A stretch of DNA of 64,000 nt. It comes from Pogona vitticeps (taxonomy: Eukaryota; Chordata; Lepidosauria; Squamata; Agamidae). Every line of letters begins with the position of its first letter. Within the stretch, counting starts at the first letter, position 1. Under the pieces are notes generated by a model, which was not told the DNA's origin, made no database searches, and worked only from the letters and a program-made list of their open reading frames with translations. A program made the position numbers and the translations under genes. Positions 13,322 to 25,279 of the stretch are shown here, piece by piece. The DNA lies in assembly GCF_051106095.1 (NCBI RefSeq), contig NC_135783.1, forward strand, positions 328,647,322-328,711,321, written 5' to 3'.

Positions 13322-15247
13322 ACTGACCTAGCAACCCTAAATTTGAATAAGGACCATTTGTGGATATTGGCCTGCAATATCTAGGCTGTAAAATAGGAAA
13401 GAGTTTCAGAAAATAAAGGAAGAGATAGACAAGAAGATACTATCAACACAGTGACATAACACCAGGTTTTTGCATAGTCCTTTTATAGGAGGATGTGGGG
13501 CTGAGCTCTACATTAAAGGGAAGAAACCACAAATTCTGGAGGCAGTGACAGCAGGATCTTTGCTGTCCTCGAGCCTTCAACGTTTGTCTCTGTTGAAGGG
13601 CAGCTTGGTGTGCCACATGAGCTGTCCTGTTGGCTCATAGCTTTCTGGTGTGGTGAAGGACATTAATCCATTGCCAGGATTTAGCTGGCTATTCAGAGAG
13701 CTTTACATTAGGCCACAAAATGGATTCAATCTGCCTGGAACCATTCCTGATTACCTTGGCACAGAAAATGGAAAGCTGGATCAGAGAATGTGGTCCATAG
13801 TTTGGGTTCAGTAAACAACTTCATCCTGAGGTAACAAGAGGCATGTAGCCTAGATGAGAAATTTGTTTAAGCATGGATAAGATCTCTGTTACTTAGATGT
13901 GTATAGTTTCAAACAGCTGAAGATATTTATGCCAGAGAATGAATAAAAACAATGTCATCTGCATGCCTGCACATTTATATTTTCCTCTTTTGTCAGGGCC
14001 ACCCCATAAAGGCAGAATGAGGTGAGTATCTCAGGAAGTGAATTTGCGGAGTCACGCAGAGGCAACAAAACATTTGTCTTACTTATTTGCAAAGAAAATG
14101 GAATTAAATTGGAGCGTGTGTGGTTTTTATTCTTAGGAGTCAGAATAACCAAGCTAGTTTTGAGCACTGCACACCTTGACTCACGTAAGATGGGAACACC
14201 ATTTGCTGCTGTGCTTCAGACAGCAAAATACCATGGGCTACACTGTCTCAAGTTGTGTGCATGTTAAGGTTTCAAAGCTCCTTGGGTAGATACGCACTGT
14301 TCTTACAATGAAGTCATATTCTCCATACATATCCTTCTTTATTTTAAGCCTTTATTTCTAACTATTTTTCTTTCAGCTGTAGCCACAGTCAAAATGACAG
14401 TGAAAAGCAATGTGCAGAGTTTTATGACATGGGAAAGAGGTAAAATATTTAGAATATTATATTATTAAAATAATGTAAAGGATTCTATACAAGTAAAAAC
14501 TGAGTGAATTCCTTTTTTAAAAGAAAATTCAAAATACATGTTTAGTTTTCTAGTTTTCAAAGAAGACAATGGCTTTATCTTCCTAAATAATTGTTTATGT
14601 ATCATCTGGTTCTCTTTCAAGGTAGAAAATTGGGACTATTTGGAGTTTCTTTGCATAGACAGTGACACGGTAAGCTTTTTATTGAGCTTCTCATGATGGC
14701 CTCAGCTTTGAAAAAAGAAAAACACAACCCAGCAAAACAAACCAAGGAAGGAACGTAAGAACATCACTGAGATATAATACAGATGAAAACTTTATTTGTG
14801 TATTCATATATTAAATTGAAGGCTACACGTAATAGTTTTGCAATGTCTTTCTTTGCATAGAAATCTTGAACAAAGACTAGCAAAAAAAATTAAAATGTTT
14901 ATTCTGGTTTCTTTCAGACTAAGCAAAATATCTTTTTGAACTAGATTTTTCAAACATCTGAATCCCTCTGAAGTGATTAAACAATGCCATCTCTTCCTGC
15001 TCATCATGATGGAACTTCTTTTGACTGTTTTTAAGATCTTATATTCTTTTGTGCTTTGGTCTCATAAAATAACACATAACATCTCAAAACAATTGAAAAC
15101 GTTACCACCAAAAGGAGCCATCTTTTACATATGAAACTTGCCTTTATATGTATCTTGCTCACTGATGACTTTAAAAAGAATCCCTACCAAAAGCTACTAA
15201 AAACAATTTGAAATTCTAGAAGGTAGATCCAATGTGATATTCATACA
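13322..15247. other. Gene-free, no recognised element
   Basis: About 1.9 kb of unique-looking AT-rich DNA; no coding frame or repeat recognised. Confidence 0.5.
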
Positions 15248-15674
15248 CAGTGGCACCTCACTAGACAGTTACCCCGCATGACAGTTTTTTCGCTAGACAT
15301 TGACTTTTTGCAATCACTATAGTGATTTGCAAAACAGTGATTCCTATGGGGGAATTTCGCTGGACAATGTTTGGTCCCTGCTTCGCAAACCAATTTTTGA
15401 TAGACAACTATTTTGTCAGCTCCCTCTGCACTTGCAAAATGGGTGTTTTCAGGATCTAAGCTTCGCAAGACAGTTATTTAAACAGCTGATCGACGGTTTG
15501 CAAAGCGGCTTTCCTATGGCCAGTCTGCGCTAGACAATGACAATTCTTTCCCACTGGAATGCATTAAACAGGTTTCAATGCATTCCAATGGGGAAATGCT
15601 TTCCGCTAGACAATGATTTCGCTGAACAGCGATTTCAGTGGCACAGGTTATCATCATCTAGCGAGGCACCACTG
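15248..15674. mobile_element. Tigger/pogo-like MITE, copy A
   Basis: Starts CAGTGGCACCTCACTAGACA and ends TAGCGAGGCACCACTG. Interior repeats short words such as GCTAGACA and TTTGCAA. Termini match copies at 51.1, 52.0, 56.9 and 61.3 kb. Non-coding. Confidence 0.75.
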
Positions 15675-17699
15675 CATATCATAACTTCCCTTGCTGCCCT
15701 TCCCCAATGCAGTCTCAGGTGTTTCCTGAAAAGCAGGTCTGAAGGATTTCCCAGCTCTCTGAAGCAGATTTCTGTGATGCTTAAAAATGCAGTGGGGAGG
15801 AGAAATCACTGTCCCCACCCATCCCTACCATACCCTAAATGTTATTGTTGTGGGATCAGACATTGCTGGGTACAAGCCTTCTGTTGTGCAAGAAGACATT
15901 GCAGAGTACAAGCCCACCTACAGGGGAGGTACACCCTTCCTACTTTACTTTTCAAGATCAGCAAAAGTTTTACCAGAAGCTCTGAATGGAATTCAGATTC
16001 ATAAAGTAGATGACATGTAGTGTATTAATTCCCCAGGAGATCATGACAACTGAGGAATTCACCAGAGACTGCACCAACCAAAAAAAAAAATAAGGATTTA
16101 ACTACTGAAATACTGTTGATGGCCCAACTCTTTCAGTGAGCAAATCATTCATCCATTTACTCCTGTACTGTCTACAGTCAGGTACAACCCCCATCAGCCC
16201 TAGACAGCATAGTCAACAGTGTGACATGCTGAGAGGTGCAGTCCAACAAAATCTAGATGGCTGCATATTTTTCCCATCCTTGTTTTACACTGGCTGGCAA
16301 TGGCTCTCCAGAATTCAGCCCTGTGTGGAATGTATGTATTCTACCACTGAGCTTCACCTTTTACAATGGTAAAAAATTCCATGTGAGGCAACTTCTTGGG
16401 TGAAAAGCAATATGGCAAAGAAAGAAGTGAAATTCAGTTATCTTTGCATGCACACATAAACACCCCTGTCCAGCATGAGGAAATTTGAACAGGGCACCAT
16501 AATGTGTTGCTTAGAGTTACACAAAAACTGAAGCACCTTCTTTCCATCTAGCATTTTGGGCCAGTTTTTATTGCAAATGCTTTTTTGGTGGGGAAACATG
16601 ACACCTCAAACCAGCCATAAATAAAAATGCTTCTCACTGTCTAAAAGAAAGCAGAAAAAGGAAGCAGAAAAACCTCTGAAGGAGCTTGCCTTCTTCCTTA
16701 AGCGCAGTAACATTGCCATCTAGTGGCTAGTGGTTTTCTTGTATGGATTTGTGTTTTTTTTAAAAAAAAAACTTTGAACAAGAACAAAAGCAAATAAAAA
16801 AATTAAAAGTTGTGGAACTGTTTGTTTTTCAAAGAAAAAAAATCATGGCAACCTTCTCTTTTCATTCTAAAAACCAATCTTTGTGATAGCTCTACAGATT
16901 TTTTTTTTCAAAAGAACAGGTCAGGCTACCTGTAATAATGGTGGGGGGGGGCTTTTCTTTGTCTCCTTCGAGATGAAGTATGAACTAGTCCCACACAGCT
17001 TTAGCATAAGTGTCCTTTTCAAACACAGACTCGGTCACACTCAATGAATGAGAATCATCTCTCTGCTTTCCTTTTTATAAATGGAAGCTTCGAAGCTGAT
17101 TGGAAGGAAAGAGGGCAACCCTGGGGAAGCTGAAGCAATAAACAATTTATTTTGTGACTGAAGAAAGGGTTGACTGCTGAGTAAATATAAATATAGGCCA
17201 CTTGTGTTTAGTGTTTCAGTGAGGCCCTTCTTAGTTTTGTAGTATCGTTTTTGTTCCTAAGCCGTTACATACGAGATTATTAACCGTCTAGTACATGATA
17301 TTTAACCATTCCTTCAGTAAAAGGGAGCTAGAAGGTGTTGTTTTCTTTCCTTACCTAACTAAAGGATATGCACGAGCATATACCTGCACTGGGTCATTTT
17401 AGTCATGAGGAGGAGTGAGGCAACCACGAAGGGCATCTGATTTAGAGGCATTAGGCAAGGAGAACAATTTATTAATTACTATTGCACTTATCCTTATTGG
17501 CTTGGATACAAATTTACACAAATTCATGTGGACTGACAGAAACATGCTTCCTCCCCATATGTACTCCACAACCCATGTGGAGATTGTATGCAAAGTTTTA
17601 GACTGGCTCTGACTCCACCGAGAAACCTAATGTACCTCTATAACATACATGTTGTGGACTACTGAGCACATGACCTTTTTCTTTCACCCACACAGAGCT
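15675..17699. other. Gene-free; one MITE trace
   Basis: 16178-16260 has CAACCCCCATCAGCCCTAGA and GAGGTGCAGTCCAACAAAAT, halves of a degraded hAT MITE. The rest shows nothing. Confidence 0.4.
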
Positions 17700-17850
17700 T
17701 GTTTTATGCTGTTTTTACTGATTTGTTCTGTTCTTATTCTTTTTCTATTATTTATCTGTATCCTTACATGAATGTTTTTGTTTTGTCTGCTTGTTAACTG
17801 CCCAGAGTAGTGCCTTGCACTAATTGTTTGGCATAAAAGTGGGATGAAGG
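17700..17850 (+). mobile_element. CR1/L2-like LINE 3' end
   Basis: AT-rich 3' UTR followed by AACTGCCCAGAGTAGTGCCT and AAAAGTGGGATGAAGGAATG, the usual reptile LINE end. No TSD identified. Confidence 0.6.
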
Positions 17851-18043
17851 AATGAACGCTTAAATGATGATCTAAAATCCTTCAAGAAAGGATGGGAATA
17901 CACAATTAGTAAATATAAGCAGTGCCCTTAAAAGCAGGACTTTCCCCACAGTAACATGGTCTTCTTTTGCAACAAAAGCTCCTATCCATCCAAACCACAT
18001 AGCATTTCATTTTTCTCTGACATAATGCTCTCTCAAGATAGAG

Positions 18044-18180
18044 CAGTGGTTCCTAACCTTCGGTCCCCAGATGTTTTCGGGACTGAAACTCCCAGATGCC
18101 TTCACCACCAGCTGTGCTGGTCAGGATTTCTGGGAGTTGTAGTCCAAGAACATCTGGGGACCCAAAGTCGTGAACCACTG
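18044..18180. mobile_element. hAT-type MITE
   Basis: 137 bp, starting CAGTGGTTCCTAACC and ending GTGAACCACTG. Its two halves are self-complementary around CAGCTGTGCTGG, with ACTCCCAGA and TCTGGGAGTTGTAGTCC. The family is the same as at 29810 and 59273. Confidence 0.75.
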
Positions 18181-18429
18181 CTTCAGAATAACTGAGTGTC
18201 TTCCCTCCTCCCGTTCTCCTACAATGGTGTCTTGTTTCACAGCAATGGAGAACTTCAGTGAGCCTCGCTGCTTTGTCCCCTGCAAGATGGCTGCCCTGTG
18301 GTAACTATCACTTCCTTTTAGGAAGCCAAGCTTTTCATTCATGTGATTCATTCCTTCCAGAATGTATTCTCAGAGGAGTCAAGGGAACTATTTTGAATGA
18401 AGTTCTAGATAGCCAAAGTGATATTTAAG

Positions 18430-21400
18430 TGACCATGTTTTACTACACCACAAATCATGAGTCCCCGAAGATTTTGGGCCTAATGGGCTGTGATCCAAGA
18501 CAACGGAGGGGAGCGACATATCAGGGAACAAATTTAGACCATGCCATTCTGGGAAAGGAAAAGCTCTTGCCGGCCAAGATTCCAATATGGCCCCTATGTG
18601 AATACTCGAGGCGCCGTCGAGAGCTGAATGGCAAGGCGCTGAACTCTAAAATGGGCCTTCCTAGAGAGAATGGAGGTATTCGCAATGATCACTTCTGATG
18701 GATATGTGGGAGCAGGCGTCACTCAAGTCTATCAAAGTAAACCAATCTCCTTGTCGAATTAGTGGAAGGATATGTTCCAAGGTCACCATGCAAAAACAGC
18801 GCTGGCTGATGAAGAAAAATCAGGTCCTTTAGGTCTAAAATGGGGCGTAGTGATCTGCCCCCACCTGGAGTGGCAGGAGATATGTCTGATTTTCCAAAAA
18901 GGATCTTTACCTTGTCTCATAGAGTGGTAGAAGAGTGAGTGTAAATCACCCGCTGAGCCGGTGTATCCCAAAACTCTATGGTGTACCCATAGGTGACAAT
19001 GTAAAGAGCCCAGGCATCCAAGGTGATGTGGGTCCATGCAGAAAGAAGGGAGCAAGCATACTGAACATGTGACGCAGAATCGAGCGGTGGTAAGCGGGAG
19101 GGAGTCACAGTGTCTGTTGGATTTTTTTTGTCAACTTCCTATAGGAATGGTGGGGATGGTCGCGTTGATTGGATTGTGGTACTGAGCCAACTGTTGAGGG
19201 AGATATCTTCGTTGAGAAGTATAAGGTCTGTATACACTATAAGAGTACTGATGCATCAATGGGAATTTTTGAGATCTATAAGGCTGAACGTTGTACGACC
19301 ATGCTGTTTTCCTCATTCTTTGAAGGCCATCTAGGGATCGAATAACCTAGAGCCATCAAAGAGCAAGTCCCCTATTCCAAATCTGACATAATCAGAAATG
19401 TTGGCTGACCTTAGCCAATCATGTCTTTGCAAGGTTACCCCAGTCATGAGTTGTTTGGAGGTGGCCTCGATAATGTGATGCGCTATCACACTCTCTTGCT
19501 GAGTGAGGGACATGGCGTCTTAATGGAGAGCAAGCCCTTTCAGATTAAATGCTGCTGGGGCTGCCTGAAGAGAGGGTAGTGCACAGTTAGAGAGGTTGAT
19601 ATGGTAGGCGCCCATAGCTGCCATGTAGATGAGCTTTCTAACCTCCTTGCTGCTCGGTGCGGTAGTAGATCTCGAGCGTGATCTGGCTTGTGTGGCGTCT
19701 ACATCCACATAAGGAGGAGGATGCCTAGTTAAAAATCTGTATTGGTACCATAGGTCTTGTACAGATTTTCTACAAGCCTGGACATTTTAGGGACAGAGAA
19801 GGGCTTTTCCCAGGTCTACTGAAGCAAGCAGAATAAAGATGGGATAAGTGACAAGCACAGGGAAGGCACTGATTCCTCAATATCTGCATAAACCTTATCA
19901 GACTCTGTTTGAAGTTGATGTACTGTTAAATCAAGAGCCTTATCGATTCTCTGTATCATGTTAGAACATGAATGAAATTCGGAAATGAGGGATGGAGGAA
20001 AGCCATCACAAATATCAGAGTCTGGCAGGGTCAGGTTAGGAGTGGTCTGGTGCCATGGAGTCGGAAGATTCAGAGTCAGAGTCATGGGAAGTAGAAGGAA
20101 GTGGAGCATTAGAAGTGAAAAAGGACTTCTGGTTTTTTTTTCAGTATCCTTCCTCATACCATCAGTATTCAGTATCTTCCTTAAGAATACTTCCTCAGTA
20201 CCAGGCGTTTCTTATGGGCATATATTGTTTTAGTCTTCCGCTTGGTACCGTGGCATGGTACCAGCATGTTTTAACCTCCTGGTACCAGCAAGTTTTAGCC
20301 TTCCGCTTGGTACCAAGGCATGGTACCAGCATGTTTTAACCTCCTGGTACCAGCAAGTTTTAGCCTTCCGCTTGGTACCAAGGCATGGTACCAGCATGTT
20401 TTAATCCCCTGGTACCAGCAAGTTTTAGCCTTCCGCTTGGTACCAAGGCATGGTACCAGCATGTTTTGACCTCCTGGTACCAGCAAGTTTTAGCCTTCCG
20501 CTTGGTACCAAGGCATGGTACCAGCATGTTTTGACCTCCTGGTACCAGCATGTTTTAACCTTCCCCTTGGTACCAAGGCATGGTACCAGCATGTTTTGAC
20601 CTCCTGGTACCAGCAAGTTTTAGCCTTCCGCTTGGTACTAAGGCATGGTACCAGCATGTTTTGACCTCCTAGTACCAGCATGTTTTAGCCTTCCGCTTGG
20701 TACCAAGGCATGGTACCAGCATGTTTTGACCTCCTGGTACCAGCATGTTTTAGCCTTCTGCTTGGTACCAAGGCATGGTACCAGCATGTTTTAACCTCCT
20801 GTACCAGGGAGGCTTCATGGTACCATCTCTTCTTATGTCTTTTGGTATCAGGAGATGATCTCTTTCTTCGGTACCGGAGCCCGCGGGAGTATCGGATCCT
20901 GGGAGGTCCATCGATGTTCGGGCATCTTCAGTAACGGAGGTTCCCTCGGTACCGATCGGTGCCTCTTCCTCCTGATATCAGGGAAGGACGGTACCGACGA
21001 TGTCGAACTCTCATTGGAGGATTCCAATGAGGACGAGGAGGACTCGGAGGATGAAGTTTCCGCAGCAAGGCTGTATAGCAGACGCGAATAATACAGCTTT
21101 TGCATTTGCTGCCTCCAACGTCTCAAATAGCTCTTAGAGAGCTTGAGCGGTTGCAAGTCTTCTTTAGGTGCATGCTCTTTAGCTTCATTGGGGCGAAGAT
21201 GTCGAGCCCCGTGGGGTGAGACCTTCGGTCCCGAGTGGCTCGGAGACCGGGAATCTCTAAAGATGGCGCCACATGCTTCGCTTTCACCTTCTTGTTTTTC
21301 GGAGAGGATGTTGCAGGGATAATTCCGGAGTAGGAGGAAGCGGGACCGACGACAGCGGTGAAGATGGAGGCGAAGAGCCCTGGGAAAGAAACTCAACAGG

Positions 21401-22036
21401 AGACTGAGGAGTGAGGACAGGCAAGGACGGGGAAGCCTGTGGTGGCAGGCTAGGAATAGCCGAAGAATGAGGGGTTGGTGGTTATAAAACTAAGGGTTTG
21501 GCCTTAGTTTTAGAGGCTTTACTCTTTTCCCTAGGTTATATATGAGGTAAAGGGTCGGGTTCTGCGGACGCAGAGGCCGCTTCAATGCATACACAAAGAT
21601 TTTTGTGCGACTCTCCATGGCAATGCAGCTTTTAAAAGTAACCCTGGGAGATGAGGAAGCCTTGGAGGCCTGGGAACAGTCCAAGGGGGGGAAGGGGGGG
21701 AAGGGAGGGGGAAAGAGGGAAAACCCTCGCAAAGGGCCAAAACGCACACCTCCCCTCCTAAATAATAAAGTCTTTGTACTTTCCTTAATGAAGAATCGAA
21801 CAGGAGCCAAATATTTTCCAAGAATTTCCAAGAATTTCACGGAGCTCTAGCCAGGAGACTAACTGCAGCAGCGGAAAAAATGGAACTGAGGTAACTGTTA
21901 GGACGGGCGGACCATGAGGTCCTGGGGGGCGGAGCCAAAAGTGTTACTTTAAGCTCTAGAATATTCCGAGGCCTCTGCACAAGTGCAGATTTAACCCATT
22001 AGTGTGCATTCACAGAGGCCACGAAGAAGAATCATT
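18430..22036 (-). mobile_element. DIRS-like tyrosine-recombinase retroelement fossil (gag and partial RT)
   Basis: Broken element on the minus strand. Its 5' terminal region (about 22036-21850) has the pyrimidine-rich TTCTTCTTCGTGGCCTCTGT type of start common to reptile DIRS elements. It is followed by a Ser/Arg-rich gag-like stretch (about 21400-20850), a tandem minisatellite (20238-20815), more gag-like sequence (about 20160-19330, with LPF-like DLLFDGSRLFD), and RT-like sequence (about 19110-18430, with WTHITLDAWALYIVTYGYTI). The RNase H, methyltransferase-like and recombinase parts and the 3' terminal repeat are not seen. Several breaks; old. No protease lies between gag and RT, which favours DIRS over Gypsy. 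Confidence 0.7.
20238..20815. repeat. 65-bp minisatellite with TGGTACCA palindromes
   Basis: About nine head-to-tail units of 65 bp lie inside the DIRS-like fossil. Each unit contains three GGTACC (KpnI) palindromes, mostly as TGGTACCA, spaced about 24, 28 and 13 bp: TGGTACCAGCATGTTTTAAC, TGGTACCAGCAAGTTTTAGC and TTGGTACCAAGGCA. Units differ by only a few bases, so the array is recent compared with the element around it. Because 65 is not a multiple of 3, the frames seen across it are not real genes. Confidence 0.93.
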
Positions 22037-22100
22037 CTTTTGATTAATATAACAAACTTCCTGAAAGAAGAAAAATGTAATCATTGAAAGGAAGCTCTTA

Positions 22101-22103
<3 letters not shown>

Positions 22104-22184
<81 letters not shown>
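22104..22184. repeat. (CA)n microsatellite
   Basis: About 40 CA units, 68 bp right of the DIRS-like 5' end. Confidence 0.96.
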
Positions 22185-22187
<3 letters not shown>

Positions 22188-23280
22188 GGTGAGGAAGAAT
22201 TATGGCAGTGTCCACGCCTGAGTAATAATCTTGGCACCATTTAATTTTTGAGTAGCACAGTTTTCCTCGTTACAATTTAGGCCTAATAGAGAACCTATTA
22301 TAGCATATAACTTCTTTATTATATGCCTATTTTATCATATTCTCCTTTGTCATGGGGAAGTTCATTTTTAGACAGGGCTAAGTTACAAGATATTTTAAAG
22401 TATTTCACATGACTGGAGGGCAAAGTTTTGGAAGAATACTGAAGAAATGGGTTACAAGGACCTAGAAAATAAAATGTGTTTGCCTTTAAAGGTTGCCACA
22501 AAACTCTTTGATGTTTTTGAAGCAACAGACTAAATATGGGTGCCACTCTGGAAATTCTCTCAGGAGCCTTTATTGGATACGACATGTTGGTAGTGGGTGG
22601 AACTGAAACATGTTGTGGAGAGGCCACTGCTTCCTTGTCTCTGCCAGCATCTTCCCTTCCCACTCTTTCCTTCCTCCTGCCCACCAGACTGCTATGGAAG
22701 GAATAGATACTTCAATGGATCACTTGCAGCACATTTCTGAAATTAAGCCAAAGGCTGCAGATGGTTCACTCCTGTTCTAGAGATAACAGATACAGTATAT
22801 CCTTTGTAATGCCTTGTCCGGTATTTTCTGAACATCTGATAATGGAGGCACAATGTCATTTCCCTGCCTGACAGGTTTTGCTCTTAGAACATATGTGAGG
22901 ATAATGACTAGCACCTTCATAAGAGCTCACTGACAGTATTTCTACATGAGCCGGGGCAAAATGGAACAACACATCATTTCCCCGCTTTTCCTTATCACCT
23001 TCCAGCTTCTTCCTCCATGTTTTCCCACTAACATGTGGTTGAAAAATATCTGTGAGATAACTACACACACATTTTATCTCCTACATCCTTGCAAGTAAAA
23101 ACTAAGGAAGGTATTAGTTATTCTCATGGCTCCTGTCTAGAAAAACGCAAACTCAAAACCCTTATAGAGACTCCTCTGACAGCAAATGTCTGTAAATCCC
23201 TCTTCATCTCTGCACTGAAATCCATGTCTCCTTCAAAACAGCTACCCTTTCCACATGCTCCTCACAATCCCTATTGTTAA
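22185..23280. other. Gene-free, no recognised element
   Basis: The frame at 22319-22684 (minus) has no recognised domain. Confidence 0.45.
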
Positions 23281-23646
23281 AAGTGCCACACAAAGGGAGG
23301 CTGAAAAAGTGACAAGGAGGAACCAGCCTTCTCAGTGGTGGGCCCTATTCTGTGGAACAAGCTTCCAAATGTGGTGCGCCAGGATGTCTCTCCTGAAATT
23401 TAGGAAACTAGTAAAGACAAAACTCTATAAAGTAGCCATTAAGAACACATCCCCTATGTTATTAATATTCATTTTTAAATTTAGGTCTGAGTTTTTTTCG
23501 TAAACTGCTTTTGAGTTGGTGTCTCATTGTATTTATTACATTGATATAAAGGGGGTAGATATTGGGAGAATTGTATTTTATTCTGTAAACTGCCAGAGTA
23601 GTGGGTATTCAGTAATGGTGTGGTATACAAATCAAATCAATAAATA
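23281..23646 (+). mobile_element. CR1/L2-like LINE 3' end
   Basis: Decayed coding end (CTATTCTGTGGAACAAGCTT, reading like LWNKLPN; then ATTTAGGAAACTAGTAAAGA), an AT-rich 3' UTR and AAACTGCCAGAGTAGTG, finishing in ATCAAATCAATAAATA. Confidence 0.65.
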
Positions 23647-23837
23647 AGAGCATAAGGAGGCACTGTATGTTTGGAGCAATGGACTGTGAGGCCAAGGGTA
23701 ATTACTCTTTTCTCTTCCATTTCCTTTTTAAAGTCAAGCATACCCAACTGCCTTAGTCCTCACATGGGATAAGAAATGTGAAGTGCAAGGAAAAAAAAAA
23801 CTGACAGGAGACCCTTGCTCAATCTACACAATGCATA

Positions 23838-24574
23838 CAGTATATCACAGAAATGAGTACACCCCCTCACATTTCATAAATATTTTAATATATCTTTTCA
23901 TGGGACAACACTGAAGAAATGACACTTGGCTACAATGTAAAGCAGTGAGTATACAGCTTGTAGAACAGTGTAAATGTGCTGTCCCCTCAAAATAACGCAA
24001 CACACAGCCATTAATGTCTAAACTGCTGGCAACAAAAGTGAGTACACCCCTAAGTGGCAATGTCCAAATTGGGCACAAAGTGTTAATATTTTGTGTGGCC
24101 ACCATTATTTTCCAGCACTGCCTTAACCCTCTTGGGCATAGAGTTCACCAGAGCTTCACAGGTTGCCACTGGAGTCCTCTTCCACTCCTCCATGACGACA
24201 TCACAGAGCTGGTGGATGTTAGAGGAGACCTTGCGCACCTCCACCTTCCATTTCAGGATACCCCACAGATGCTCAATAGGGTTTAGGTCTGGAGACATGC
24301 TTGGCCAGTCCATCACCTTTATCCTCAGCTTCTTTAGCAAGGCAGTGGTTGTTTTGGAGGTGTGTTTCAGGTCGTTATCATGTTGGAATACTGCCCTGCA
24401 GCCCAGTCTCCGAAGGGAGGGGATCATGCTCTGCTTCAGTATGTCACAGGACATGTTGGCATTCATGGTTCCCTCATTGTAGCCAAGTGTCATTTCTTCA
24501 GTGTTGTCACATGAAAAGATATACTAAAATATTTATGAAATGTGAGGGGGTGTAATCATTTCTGTGATATACTG
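23838..24574 (-). mobile_element. Tc1/mariner element, internally deleted, with TIRs and TA duplication
   Basis: 737 bp between TA dinucleotides (23836-23837 and 24575-24576). About 100-bp inverted repeats start CAGTATATCACAGAAATGA and include the phrase TTCATCAGTGT-like block around 23.90 and 24.50 kb. The minus-strand frame from about 24478 to 24083 is the C-terminal transposase: FQHDNDLKHTSKTT, MDWPSMSPDLNPIEHLWGIL and the ending NNGGHTKY, including the last two Asp/Glu of the DDE triad. The N-terminal DNA-binding half and first catalytic Asp are missing, the left arm running straight from the TIR into mid-transposase. It cannot transpose by itself. The family resembles a Tc1 lineage that is common in fishes, frogs and lampreys. 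Confidence 0.92.
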
Positions 24575-24971
24575 TACACCAATTTTTTTTTCAGGTGGAC
24601 ATCTGTTCAGCATATGCTTTTCCACACCCATCTAGTTTGCTTTTAGAGTACTTTGTTCAATCAATAGTCATGGAAAGCTAAACATTAGTTTGCCTTGCAA
24701 GTGTCATTGCTAAAGCATGAATCTGTGAAAACGTACTGTTGTCAGAGAGAAAACTGGCCAATAATTTGAGGGAATATACAGTCCCTTCGGTATCTTCTTG
24801 TTTTCTACAATTGTTTCCATGGGCCTCAAGTACCTTAAGCCAGGTTAAAATTCCTTCTTGGCCCTAAGGACTTTCCCAGGAGAGAAGAGATGGGTCTGAC
24901 CAAGCCTGACTTCATGTTGCTAAGGCCAGATTTCCCCCATAGTCATATTACATGATGTTTAGAACTATAGT

Positions 24972-25279
24972 ACCTATCCATTCTGAAGGAAATCAACCCT
25001 GAGTGCTCACTGGAAGGACAGATCCTGAAGCTGAGGCTCCAATACTTTGGCCATCTCATGAGAAGAAAAGAATCCTTGGAAAAGACCTTGATGTTAGGAA
25101 AGTGTGAATGCAAGAGGAGAAGGGGACGACAGAGGATGAGATGGTTGGACAGTGTCATCGAAGCAACCAATATGAATTTGACCCAACTGCGGGCAGTGAA
25201 AGATAGGAGGGCCTGGCGTGCTCTGGTCCATGGGGTCACGAAGAGTCAGACACGACTGAACAACTAAACAACGACGACC
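24972..25279 (+). mobile_element. RTE-BovB 3' end, 5'-truncated
   Basis: About 308 bp corresponding to the last BovB coding part (LKEINPECSLEGQILKLRL-like) through TKSQTRLNN and the CGACGAC tail. It is the only BovB copy on the plus strand. Frame is broken by small changes relative to the other copies. Confidence 0.9.

Noticed and set aside
16705-16740. CTCF-like CCATCTAGTGGC
   Set aside because: Three mismatches in the 12-base core; too weak.
20295-20681. Four 63-codon minus-strand frames spaced by 65 bp
   Set aside because: They are shifted copies of the 65-bp minisatellite; the unit length is not a multiple of 3, so no real repeat protein is encoded.
20238-20815. CRISPR-like array
   Set aside because: Units are contiguous without unique spacers, and the genome is a vertebrate; it is a minisatellite.
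20848-21396. 182-codon Ser/Arg-rich minus-strand frame as a host gene
   Set aside because: Its setting between a DIRS-like 5' end and gag/RT-like sequence makes it part of the retroelement fossil.
24083-24493. Host gene or intact transposase
   Set aside because: Only the C-terminal part of a Tc1 transposase between TIRs; the N-terminal half is absent.
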